Below are positions 25,945 to 35,136 of a stretch of 40,361 nt of DNA, piece after piece. Source of the DNA: Bacteroidia bacterium Ga0077558 (GTDB lineage Bacteria > Bacteroidota > Bacteroidia > Chitinophagales > Chitinophagaceae); the NCBI GenBank assembly GCA_001464625.1, contig LNFJ01000006.1, forward strand, positions 1 through 40,361, given 5' to 3'. The notes below the pieces were generated by a model. That model saw only the letters and a list, made by a program, of their open reading frames with translations. It was not told where the DNA came from and searched no databases. The stretch's first letter is position 1. Every line of letters starts with the position of its first letter. The position numbers and the translations under genes are program-made.

Positions 25945-28900
25945 TGGGCTCAACTTTTTTTCAGATATGGGTGTTTCTTGCTTTTGGGGCATTGTGCCTG
26001 ATAGCATTAGTATTTATAGCTGCCAGGAATAGAGACGCCGGATTAAAAATTAACCGGTGGTGGTATTTCAGTGCATTTATTTTGCTGGGTGGTTTAGGAA
26101 TGTTCACCGCAAGGAACTATGTTTTTCCAAGCAAGGCAATTTTTGACAATTCTAAGTATCACATTCTGGAACATGACGGCTTTCAATTTGAAAAGAAACT
26201 TGCTTTAGTTCAGTCCCGATATTCGGATGAATCATTATGGGATAGCAAAACGGGAATTGTGACATTAGAGAGGGATACTAATAAAGTAAAAATTGAAATT
26301 GAAAAATACTATGAGCCATTTTATTTGTCTGCTTCGACCGATAGTAAATACTTTAAGCTTGAAAATAACATTATTAATTCTGATGTTTCAAAAGGATTTA
26401 TTTTAAAAAATGACAATGCTACAGTTTTTCAATTGAAAGTCATCCCGCAAAGAAATAGCAAAAAGGATTCATGTCTTTACTTGTCAAGAACAAATGCAAA
26501 TGCAAAATTTGATACGAGCACCTTTACCCTCCCTATTAATAGAGGTTATCCTTTGCTTGATATTTTATTTAGAACACCGCATCTGCAAATTTCAGATGAA
26601 TTAAGATTTATGCTTGATGAATCTTTGCTTGTCAGAGATTCCATTGAAATTGATAACAGAGCTTTCGCAAGTGAGGTCGATGATAATAACGAAAGCCCTT
26701 TACGCTTTTTTCCAAAAAGCAATTTTTATTTATCCCCAAATATTTCTTTTGGCGACAATACTCAATTCAATCCTGATACTTCGTTTCATTTTCTTGCATC
26801 TCAGAACTCTCTATTCTATTCAGGCACAGGGTATTCAAAGACAGATATTTTTAGAATTGAATTTGTTGATACCAATGAGATACGCTTAAACTTCATTCTT
26901 CCAAAGATGCAGCCTCTCCGAGACACAAGCGGTCAAATGTTTATTACTTCTTCTATTGACGAGGTAAAAAATCAAAGCCTGAAGGCCGGGTATTTGTTCA
27001 ACATTTTTGAAAGCTCAAACAATAAATACAACTTCAATGCTACCCTAAGATACAATATTGGGTCACCAACGGAAGCGATGTTTTTTAAAATCAAAGATCT
27101 TTATTCCAATAAGCAAGAAAAAGAAATATTCCGATCTGACACAGTTATTGTTTTGAAATCACAGCTTGCTGAGGATTCTCATAGCAACAATTTTCGTTGG
27201 TTGTTTAAGTTTCGTAATCTCAGAGAAACAAATTCCTTTCAACTCAAACACATAAATTGGTTTATACTAATATTCATTTTTTTGATCGGGTTGAGATTCT
27301 TTTTTGATACAAGAAGAATTACAGCCCCATTTCGTTTCAAGGAATCAATACAGAGCATTGACCACATTGGAAAAATAACCGCCATTGAACTCTCTATTTA
27401 TGTTGTAGTATTCTGTTTCTCAATTGTGAGGTTGATACTTGTTTGGCGTATGAGCACATTTGTACCTATTGAAGATATTGATCCAGGAAGGTTTTACAAA
27501 TTGCGTGATGGCTATTCTGTTTTTCTGTGGACAGTCCTACTTGTTGCTGGATGCATCTTATTACTGTCATTTGTAAAGATTTTAAGGAATTCCCCAGATT
27601 TTCGGAGATGGCTATTCACTAAATTATGGCTACTTAACAATAAATACTATCTTATTTTCATTTCGCTAACAAGCATTCTGTTATATTTAATTGCTAACCT
27701 CAAATTTCACTTACCCGAATTATTCAGTTTAGGAATTGCTTTAGTTGTTCTTATTATTCAATGTTTCCTTAAAAGATCAATTCTAAAAGTAATCTCATTA
27801 ATTCAAAATATTTGGTCATTTGTTTTTCGGCCTTTCAAAAAAGTATGGGATTCCCTTAGATCATTAATTTATCAAATACCATTCGCCAAAACCTTAATAA
27901 AATGGTGCCACAAACATTTAATTTCTACACCCTCAAGAAGTAAAATCCTTCTTTACTTTATTTTAACAGTATCTGTATTATTTGGCTTTTCAAAATTGCT
28001 TCCAGAATCATTTGCACGACTTCTAAATATTCCAATACCCGTTTTGTCATATTTCATTTTTGATTTTCTCCTGTTAAGGGCTGAAGAGAGAACTGGTATT
28101 CAAAGCATCACTCCAAAATATTTCCAGGAAATTTACCGTTACATTTATTTTCACTATTCAAGAATTACATTATGGCTTATTGCCTTTGCTTATCTGGCAA
28201 TTCAAGATAGTGGGTTCAGTATAATTTTTCTTTTATTTGGTGTGATTCATCACATTTTTAGTATTTTCTTTTTTAAATATACCGAGTTTAAAAAAAGTAA
28301 GTGGTTGCCTTGGCTCTACATTTTATTTATCACAGTTGCATTCTATTTCTTTTTGCATTGGCAGAGTAAAATTTTACTTTCTGTTTTCAGCGACACTTTC
28401 ATTTGGATGATAGCAATTTCGGGTGCTCTATGTTCAATTGCTTTTTTCATTGGAACAAATCCATACCTAACTAAAGGAAGATTGGGAGTTGCAGCTTTCT
28501 TAATTGTTGTAGCAATGACATTAACAATCGGTTCAAACAAATTTTCTCACTGGCTTAATGAGAATAAAAGCTATGTGAAATACCGGGCTGAGATTCAACT
28601 ACCCAATAAAGGTGTTGAGGATTTGATTAAGGAAAATAAATTTCAGTCAACGGATATTACATACATACTCAGATCAGCACATAACCAGTGGTTTATCAAT
28701 CTATATAATAATAACCCCCCTGAAAACTACTTTACTATACAACCTCATTTTAATCAGGGTAGCTCTTACACAACACAAACAACAGACTTAGTTGTTACAA
28801 GATATTTGGTAGCTGAACATCCAAAAGCTGTAATTATATTTTTGATGTTGCTGCTATTCTTATTACCACTGGTTTACAGTTTTGAATTGAATCTTAAAGA

Positions 28901-31900
28901 GCCAAAAATAAATTTTTCAATTCTTGGCGTATTCATACTATTGTTTTCAATAGCACTTTTTGTTTGCTTATCTGCAACCAATCGTGTTGTTTTCTTTGGT
29001 CAGGATTTTCCCTTTTTAAGTTTGACAAGTAGAATTGCAATCGCTTTTCCAATTCTTATTTTTCTTATAGCAATTTTCAATAGCTGGAATCAAAGAGAAC
29101 CAAACAACGATACCAATGAAGATGTGAGCAACAGAAATAAAGTTTTGTTTCCAGTTGCTATCTTAATAATTACTTTGACATGTATCTTTTTTCTTAATCC
29201 CAAAAACAAAGAAAAGGACGAAAGTCATTTTAATATCTCACAGTTGATAGAGAAAACTGCAATTAAGGTTCATGTAATCAATGATGAATTCAATGATTAT
29301 CAATACAGCAATAGAAGCCATTTTAAAAGAGTAGGGATTGATAGTTTGATAAGTAATTATGTGCGAGATGAAAGCCAGTCAGAGAAATTACATTTGGCTT
29401 TAACAGATACAACTGATAAATTCCTTTCAAGTTTGTTATCACATTTTATTAGTCCTCTCACAAATAAATGGGACCCCAATGAATTAATTCATATTAGAAA
29501 AAGGGGAACATATTATAACATCACTGTCAATAGAAAATACTATTTCATTTCATCATTTAAAGAGGAAAAAAACAAATGGGAAGGTGATCTATTGGCAGCA
29601 AAAGCAGAAACCAAATTTGGATTTCTAAATAAGAGCAAACACTTATTTATTCCTGTTTCGAAAAATGATGAAGCAATTCCTAACATACTTGACCTGCCTG
29701 GAGGCAAAAGTATTCCTGAATTAAGACGATACCGTGATTCTCTGAACAATATTTTCATTATGAAAATTGACCCGTCATGGACTGCTAACAGTGACCCATT
29801 GTATTTGATAAAATCGGATGAGGGGGATTTTGTCCAGAATAAGGCGAATTTTCATATTTACAACGACACAGTAACCATAAACGGAAACTATAAATACCCT
29901 GCTATCCGATTAATTCCCGGTGATTTATTAGTTATGGATATTAAACAGGAAAGGAATAGTAGAGCAGTAGTGAAATGGAATGTGGTTGAAGAAAATGAAA
30001 AGTATTTGGCAAAGAATCTTTGGTTAAATGGAAAACAGAACCTGTTTTATCCTTTAGGAAAAGAATTAATGTGGAGTTACAGTTTTGCGAATTTAGTAAG
30101 TCAAACATGGAGTGATTCTTCAAATATGAAGTATCGAAAATCAAACCTAAGAGTTTCTGTTGACTACGATTTAACGCAAAAACTTTTCGACATCATTGAT
30201 GTTGAAAACAAATCCAAACTTGACATTAGTGATGCTATAAGAGAAAAGTTAATTGCATTTCGTGACATGGATTTGGCAAGTAAGAAAAATCCAAATAACG
30301 CCTCTGAAATATTTTTGATCAATAACAAATTATTCATTAACGAGAACTCTAAGTACCGAAATAATCCGAAACTCAAGGAAGCAATTGATTTTATAAGTAA
30401 AAAATTTCATTCAGTTAATCCGGACAGCTACAATAATGATTTAGTTAAATTAATAAATGAAACTACAGAGAAAAAGTTTGATTATTCAACAGTTGTTTTG
30501 GATGGATATGGAAGAATCAGAGCTATATTTGATTACAGCCGATACAGTAAAACAGACCCAAATAATATTAAGGACTTTAACCGCTTTCTCAGCGAATTAT
30601 ACAAGCAGAGTTCAGTTGCAACGGAGAAGGATTATTTCGGAAACAAGTCTTTGATGACCATTAACCCAGGTCCCGGTTCATCTTTTAAACCGATTGCTTT
30701 TACTGCAGTTTCTTCTAAAATAAATTTTGGTTGGGAAAACTTGAAGGTTGAACCAGTGAACCCTAATAGTATTATAAGACCAATTCCAAATTCAAGAAAG
30801 AATAAAACTGCTGTTGCTTTTTATGGCGGAAAGAGCTTACTATTTCCTGAATCGTATTGGAATTTAGACAATCATAATTTTTATGATGCAGGGTTGAATT
30901 GTAACAGGTATCTTGTTACTTCAAATAATTTATTTCATTCCGTTGTAATTTTCTTGGGTTCTCAAAGCGAAAGCACTTTAAAATCTATTAGCAATAACCA
31001 TCAATACGATATTTTATTTAAAGACATTTCTAACAATCCTCGTAGAGATTCATCAACATTTCCGGTAATAAATTTTCAAAATCATTCCCTGTCCCTTGAT
31101 CCTTCCAAGTGGCTGCAAAAGCCAGACTTTTTTGGAAAATCAAATTCAGTTTTAGCAAGTGGGTTAGAAGAAAATTTTCACCTTTCCGAAACGAGTTTGA
31201 GTAAATCAGACACAAACTATTTTAATTCTTTCGGAAAAGATTCTCTGTTTAATATGTTTTTTGTAAAGGGAAATACGAGCAGTTTTATTTGGTCATATCC
31301 TGAACAATCAACTTTCAATCAGATAGACAGAACAGTAAGTCCAAGAATTCGGAACGGACTAATTCAACCTTCACTTGGTTCATTCCCTCTAAAGGTAACT
31401 CCCTTGAATATGGCTACAATGGGAATGAGACTTGCAACATTGAACCGTTCCAAATTCATTACTACACTTTCCCCTGATTCATCCTCAAGACAGCAATACA
31501 AGTTTTTCAACCTCGATAATAAAAATTGGGACACCACCGGATTTCTGAAATTTTATAAACAGAATGTTTTACTACAACTTTTTGATGTAGTAAATGGAGG
31601 CGGAACAGCAGCGGGGCTTAAAAGCAAACTTTCAAAGTATACGGCACAGGGTTATTTCTTTTATGCTAAAACAGGAACCATTAATATTGAAGATGACTCC
31701 GACGAAAGAGGAAAGCATCTTTTAGTCATTATCACAAACAAAAAGATTGACGATATAGCAAACAATCTCACCACTGAAGAACTAAAGAATTTACGCTACT
31801 ATGTAATTTACATGTCATACCATGGAATTGATAAAGACGAATTTGACATTGGAAACTTTGGTAAGATTATTTCAGCCGTGATGGATTCGGAATTATTCAC

Positions 31901-31925
31901 CAAATACATGAATGAAGGCAAATGA
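25944..31925 (+). CDS. Giant SEDS-like polymerase and class B PBP transpeptidase fusion
   Basis: A 1993-residue membrane protein. Two TM segments (about 4-27, 39-58) flank a periplasmic domain (about 60-430); then about 16 more TM segments lie between 437 and 1090. The later part has TTDLVVTRYLVAEHP (D948) and DFPFLSLTSRIA, which resemble the HTDFIF and LPFxSYGGSS signatures of SEDS glycosyltransferases (RodA/FtsW). The C-terminal part (about 1490-1990) is a penicillin-binding transpeptidase: VVLDGYGRIRAIFDY, SSFK (S1579, K1582), SNN (S1660-N1662), VTPLNMATMGMRLA and KTGT (K1909-G1911). All three active-site motifs are present, so cross-linking activity is plausible. SEDS and class B PBP normally are separate partners; here they are one chain. 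The SEDS call is less certain than the transpeptidase call. Confidence 0.82.
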   Translation: MGSTFFQIWVFLAFGALCLIALVFIAARNRDAGLKINRWWYFSAFILLGGLGMFTARNYVFPSKAIFDNSKYHILEHDGFQFEKKLALVQSRYSDESLWDSKTGIVTLERDTNKVKIEIEKYYEPFYLSASTDSKYFKLENNIINSDVSKGFILKNDNATVFQLKVIPQRNSKKDSCLYLSRTNANAKFDTSTFTLPINRGYPLLDILFRTPHLQISDELRFMLDESLLVRDSIEIDNRAFASEVDDNNESPLRFFPKSNFYLSPNISFGDNTQFNPDTSFHFLASQNSLFYSGTGYSKTDIFRIEFVDTNEIRLNFILPKMQPLRDTSGQMFITSSIDEVKNQSLKAGYLFNIFESSNNKYNFNATLRYNIGSPTEAMFFKIKDLYSNKQEKEIFRSDTVIVLKSQLAEDSHSNNFRWLFKFRNLRETNSFQLKHINWFILIFIFLIGLRFFFDTRRITAPFRFKESIQSIDHIGKITAIELSIYVVVFCFSIVRLILVWRMSTFVPIEDIDPGRFYKLRDGYSVFLWTVLLVAGCILLLSFVKILRNSPDFRRWLFTKLWLLNNKYYLIFISLTSILLYLIANLKFHLPELFSLGIALVVLIIQCFLKRSILKVISLIQNIWSFVFRPFKKVWDSLRSLIYQIPFAKTLIKWCHKHLISTPSRSKILLYFILTVSVLFGFSKLLPESFARLLNIPIPVLSYFIFDFLLLRAEERTGIQSITPKYFQEIYRYIYFHYSRITLWLIAFAYLAIQDSGFSIIFLLFGVIHHIFSIFFFKYTEFKKSKWLPWLYILFITVAFYFFLHWQSKILLSVFSDTFIWMIAISGALCSIAFFIGTNPYLTKGRLGVAAFLIVVAMTLTIGSNKFSHWLNENKSYVKYRAEIQLPNKGVEDLIKENKFQSTDITYILRSAHNQWFINLYNNNPPENYFTIQPHFNQGSSYTTQTTDLVVTRYLVAEHPKAVIIFLMLLLFLLPLVYSFELNLKEPKINFSILGVFILLFSIALFVCLSATNRVVFFGQDFPFLSLTSRIAIAFPILIFLIAIFNSWNQREPNNDTNEDVSNRNKVLFPVAILIITLTCIFFLNPKNKEKDESHFNISQLIEKTAIKVHVINDEFNDYQYSNRSHFKRVGIDSLISNYVRDESQSEKLHLALTDTTDKFLSSLLSHFISPLTNKWDPNELIHIRKRGTYYNITVNRKYYFISSFKEEKNKWEGDLLAAKAETKFGFLNKSKHLFIPVSKNDEAIPNILDLPGGKSIPELRRYRDSLNNIFIMKIDPSWTANSDPLYLIKSDEGDFVQNKANFHIYNDTVTINGNYKYPAIRLIPGDLLVMDIKQERNSRAVVKWNVVEENEKYLAKNLWLNGKQNLFYPLGKELMWSYSFANLVSQTWSDSSNMKYRKSNLRVSVDYDLTQKLFDIIDVENKSKLDISDAIREKLIAFRDMDLASKKNPNNASEIFLINNKLFINENSKYRNNPKLKEAIDFISKKFHSVNPDSYNNDLVKLINETTEKKFDYSTVVLDGYGRIRAIFDYSRYSKTDPNNIKDFNRFLSELYKQSSVATEKDYFGNKSLMTINPGPGSSFKPIAFTAVSSKINFGWENLKVEPVNPNSIIRPIPNSRKNKTAVAFYGGKSLLFPESYWNLDNHNFYDAGLNCNRYLVTSNNLFHSVVIFLGSQSESTLKSISNNHQYDILFKDISNNPRRDSSTFPVINFQNHSLSLDPSKWLQKPDFFGKSNSVLASGLEENFHLSETSLSKSDTNYFNSFGKDSLFNMFFVKGNTSSFIWSYPEQSTFNQIDRTVSPRIRNGLIQPSLGSFPLKVTPLNMATMGMRLATLNRSKFITTLSPDSSSRQQYKFFNLDNKNWDTTGFLKFYKQNVLLQLFDVVNGGGTAAGLKSKLSKYTAQGYFFYAKTGTINIEDDSDERGKHLLVIITNKKIDDIANNLTTEELKNLRYYVIYMSYHGIDKDEFDIGNFGKIISAVMDSELFTKYMNEGK

Positions 31926-33013
31926 AATTAAAACTTAATCCCGTTGTTGTTTCAGTTTTACTGATCGTTCTGATTGGTGGGTATTACTATATTACCCGAG
32001 CAACAATTTCAACAACGCAAAAGGACAGGCTTCAAAATATTTCTCTTCCACTTGATAGTTTGATTTTTGACAAAAGAGAAGCAGGTGATATTAGCTTAAA
32101 CAAATTTACAGGATTAATCAAAACTATTGGTAATGATAATCCTGTTTCAATGGTTGTTAATAAAAGTAAAGACTCTCTTTTATTTATTAAACCATTTAAT
32201 TGGACAGAAGAAAAATTCCGAAAAGTATTTTACAATGATAGAGATGCAAGTAAATGGGAAAGATTGTATCATAATCTTCCAATAAGGACATTTGAAACAC
32301 CCGATTATGGATTTGCAGTGAGAATTGATTCTATAGACCATAAGCCATATTTGTATTTACCTTATGAAATTTTATTCAGCGTAGTGAAATTTGTTAATAA
32401 TGAGACAGGGGCAATTAAGATTACTCCTGAAAAAATTCATGACGAAACCCCCAAGGAAATTACTATTAAGCCAAATGAAGCAGAAGAAATAATCTCTGCT
32501 AAAAAAGGAAACCTGATTCAAACTGAAGGAATTGTTTGGAAGCATGTATCTGAATTGATTGCAAAAGCAAATCTCCAAAGTAGTTCAAAGGTTGAACAAC
32601 TTTGTTATCTCTGGAAATATGCCAAAGAAAATTGGGTTTATATTAATGATCCTGTTACAAAAAATAGAGAAGATACTTGGCGCTCTGCGTCTGAAACAAT
32701 AGAAACTTATTACTTTGATAATAGCCACAAATACACTGGTGATTGCGATGACTTTGCGATTCTTGTCGCTTCATTTGCAAGACAAGTCGGACTTGAATCC
32801 CGTTTTATTGGAGCTTATGGACCAGAGGGAGGTCATGCTTACTCAGAATTCTTTATTCCTAATTCAGAGTGGTCAGAAGCTACAAAGAAAATAGGTAATG
32901 TGAGTATTAATTATATGCCCGGAGATGGTGGAAATTGGGTAAACCTGGACTGGTGGGGTAATCATGTTGGTGGTGAATATTTTAAAGGAACAAGGACAAT
33001 TTACGACTTGTAA
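31922..33013 (+). CDS. Membrane-anchored transglutaminase-like protein
   Basis: A 363-residue protein with an N-terminal TM anchor (about 7-24, VVVSVLLIVLIGGYYYI) and the rest most likely in the periplasm. The C-terminal transglutaminase-like core (about 215-345) has the triad C275 (GDCDDFAILVASFARQ), H305 (GGHAYSEFF) and D343 (VNLDWW). Such folds act as peptidases, cross-linkers or peptidoglycan-associated enzymes; which applies here cannot be told. The start overlaps the stop of the SEDS-PBP gene (ATGA), so it belongs to the same translation unit and probably to the same envelope complex. Confidence 0.88.
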   Translation: MKLKLNPVVVSVLLIVLIGGYYYITRATISTTQKDRLQNISLPLDSLIFDKREAGDISLNKFTGLIKTIGNDNPVSMVVNKSKDSLLFIKPFNWTEEKFRKVFYNDRDASKWERLYHNLPIRTFETPDYGFAVRIDSIDHKPYLYLPYEILFSVVKFVNNETGAIKITPEKIHDETPKEITIKPNEAEEIISAKKGNLIQTEGIVWKHVSELIAKANLQSSSKVEQLCYLWKYAKENWVYINDPVTKNREDTWRSASETIETYYFDNSHKYTGDCDDFAILVASFARQVGLESRFIGAYGPEGGHAYSEFFIPNSEWSEATKKIGNVSINYMPGDGGNWVNLDWWGNHVGGEYFKGTRTIYDL

Positions 33014-33022
33014 AATTGAATT

Positions 33023-33526
33023 ATGAACCACAGTACATTTATGCTTACTTTCCTTTTATTGTTTGCATCAACAAATATCTCTTGCGAACAACCAAGTCAG
33101 CAGGAAAGTAATAATAATCGCTATTTATTAGTTACAAAAGTTGTCGATGGCGATACATTTTGGGCAGCCAATGGAACTAAAAAAGGTTTAAAAATTAGAT
33201 TGATTGGCGTTGATGCACCTGAATCAAGAAAAACATTCAATAAGGAAGTTAGCTATTATGGCAAGGAGGCAAAGGCATATTTAAGTAAAATTCTTTCAGG
33301 AAAAAAAGTAAAACTTGTTTACGACATTGATACATTAGACCAATACGGAAGAACACTTGCTTATGTCTATTTAGAGAATGGAACATTTGTAAACGCAGCT
33401 TTGGTAAAAAATGGCTACGCAATGGTAATGACTGTTCCACCCAATGTCAAATTTGCTGCAATGTTTGTAAACCTGCAACAAGAAGCAAGAGAAAATAATA
33501 GAGGCTTATGGAAAGTTGAAAAATAA
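33023..33526 (+). CDS. Thermonuclease (SNase-like) lipoprotein
   Basis: A 167-residue protein of the staphylococcal nuclease family, which cuts DNA and RNA with Ca2+. Residues 1-20 form a lipoprotein signal with the lipobox ending at C21 (ASTNISC), so the nuclease should be lipid-anchored outside the cytosol. The core shows KVVDGDTF, IRLIGVDAPESR (catalytic Arg and Asp region), YGKEAKAYL (Glu region) and DQYGRTLAYVYL (second Arg). The length is right for a single-domain SNase. It ends the block B operon, 9 bases after the transglutaminase gene. A periplasmic or surface nuclease could act on DNA entering from outside. Confidence 0.92.
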   Translation: MNHSTFMLTFLLLFASTNISCEQPSQQESNNNRYLLVTKVVDGDTFWAANGTKKGLKIRLIGVDAPESRKTFNKEVSYYGKEAKAYLSKILSGKKVKLVYDIDTLDQYGRTLAYVYLENGTFVNAALVKNGYAMVMTVPPNVKFAAMFVNLQQEARENNRGLWKVEK

Positions 33527-33656
33527 GTAATCCTGGTCTAATTTCTTTTCAAATAATCAGCATATCACATCTCACAAGTATCTTCAGTCACACTTTATTT
33601 AATCCTCACGATTCTATTTTACCCAACGACCCAATCACACCCTTATGTCACAAACA

Positions 33657-33864
33657 CAACGCTGACAACTGGCAATCCATTTAAAAAAATAAAATAAACT
33701 GCAAAGATAGCACCGGCACAAAGGCTCGACGGCGCAGCATAAACACAAGCCCAACGCACAAAGCCATCATTTATACTGCCTCCCGCAAACCCGGTGCTGT
33801 GAGGACGCAGTTATTTTATTTTTTCATTTAAATGTATCGTTATGTCAGTTCTTGTTCAGCGTTG
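33657..33864. repeat. Large imperfect hairpin element, copy 1
   Basis: The two arms of this 208-base stretch are near-complementary along most of their length. From outside in, the paired parts are CAACGCTGA (33657-33665) with 33856-33864; AAAAAATAAAATAAACTGC (33684-33702) with 33807-33824, one bulge; and AGCACCGG (33709-33716) with 33791-33798. The central loop holds CGCACAAAGCCATCATTTAT (33755-33774), which is identical to 36021-36040 in the second hairpin. No gene overlaps it. It may be a structured RNA or a DNA recombination or origin site. Confidence 0.7.
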
Positions 33865-33989
33865 GCTTGTTGGCAGCATTTGGGTTTCTTGCTGGTTCGT
33901 TTCACCTGGTGTGTTTGTTTTTTCATCACAGTTAGGCTTTTCATTTACATCATCATGTGAGCCTCCTTGGTAGGGGGCTTTACTTTTGA

Positions 33990-35050
33990 TTTTATGCATT
34001 GGTCAAAGAAACTGGAATGATTCCGTACTGCCTACAGGCCACCTTCTTCATTTCGTTCGTTTGCTCCGTCCCCTCCGCTGCACTCACTCATTCAGTCGGT
34101 AGCCTTCCGGCATTCAACATCCTGCTCCGATTGCCCCAACGGCAGCATCCCGGAGTCGGCCACAAATCCAGACCAGAAAGCTGCCAGCCATCGCTTCTTT
34201 TCCCACTGCACAGAACCCACGCTTCGCCGGTAAATAGGTGTTCGTCATTCGTCGTCAGCAAGCAATCATGCCAAACCATTGCAGCAGCAGCAATAAATCT
34301 TTTTATAAACTTTTATGGTATTGCTGCACCTGCAATGCCCTTCGGGTGCTCCGCTTCGCTACGCAGTTTGTCATGCTGCTTGCAGTTCCTCCTCATTCCT
34401 CACGGCAGCTACTGTGTCCTTCACGCCACTTCGTTCATTTCTTCCTTCGTTCCGCTTCATTACACCTCGTTCGTAGCTATTAATTTGCTTCAAGGCCGGG
34501 TCCCGCCATCGTTTCACATTGGCTAAGCACAGGCGGGACACCAGCCTTTCGCAAGCCAACGCTACAATACTCACCGGGTTCCATTCCGCTACACTACGTC
34601 ATTCATTCACTTCAGTAGCGTTCAGTCCACCCGCTGCCCATTATTTTTGCTCGCCGGCTGTCCCCATTTCGGCTGCGTTCGCTAAGTGCTGCTCTGATCA
34701 CAATGCCTTCGCACATGGCTCATTCGTCCCTCATTTCGCCATGCAGCACTAAGCTCACTTGCATCGTTCCGCCGCCTCCGTACCCTGGCGGGAAATATAC
34801 TGCGGCGGCTACACATGGAGCTGGCATCGCCATTCGTTCCTCATGGCTTTACTGCCAGCCCCTCATGGGGGCTCGCAGGCACGTCCGGTCGTTCCTTCCT
34901 CCCGTGCCTTACGGCGGCTCGCCTCCAACGCTACAGTGCGGTCAAGTGTGCCGCACAGCTATGCTTCTTTTTTGCCGCAGGCGCTTTTACCGGCAGGCTT
35001 GACACATTTTGCTATCGCTTCTAAGAAACCATTACTGTTCTATAGATAAG
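33990..35050. other. GC-rich, apparently non-coding stretch with strong strand bias
   Basis: About 1 kb that differs sharply from both sides: rich in C and T on the + strand, poor in G, with many copies of words such as CGTTC, TTCGTTC and CATTCG. Several short ORFs overlap in different frames on both strands (for example 33999-34526), but their products are rich in Ser, Cys, His and Pro and resemble nothing. Hairpins are visible: GTCCCGCC (34500-34507) with GGCGGGAC (34532-34539), and GCTAAGTGCTGC (34681-34692) with 34743-34754 (one mismatch). A large structured RNA is possible; its identity is unknown. Confidence 0.5.
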
Positions 35051-35136
35051 TTTAGCCGGTGCATCTTTAGAACATATCCGTACTGTATCAAACCGGCAGA
35101 AGAAGTAAAAGCTACAAATAAGGCTATTATAAATAC

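Noticed and set aside
33999..34526. 175-residue + strand open frame and others nearby (34703-35002, 34759-35049, 34371-34574 on the - strand)
   Set aside because: They overlap each other in several frames, have Ser/Cys/His/Pro-rich products unlike any family, and arise from the biased composition that lacks stop codons.
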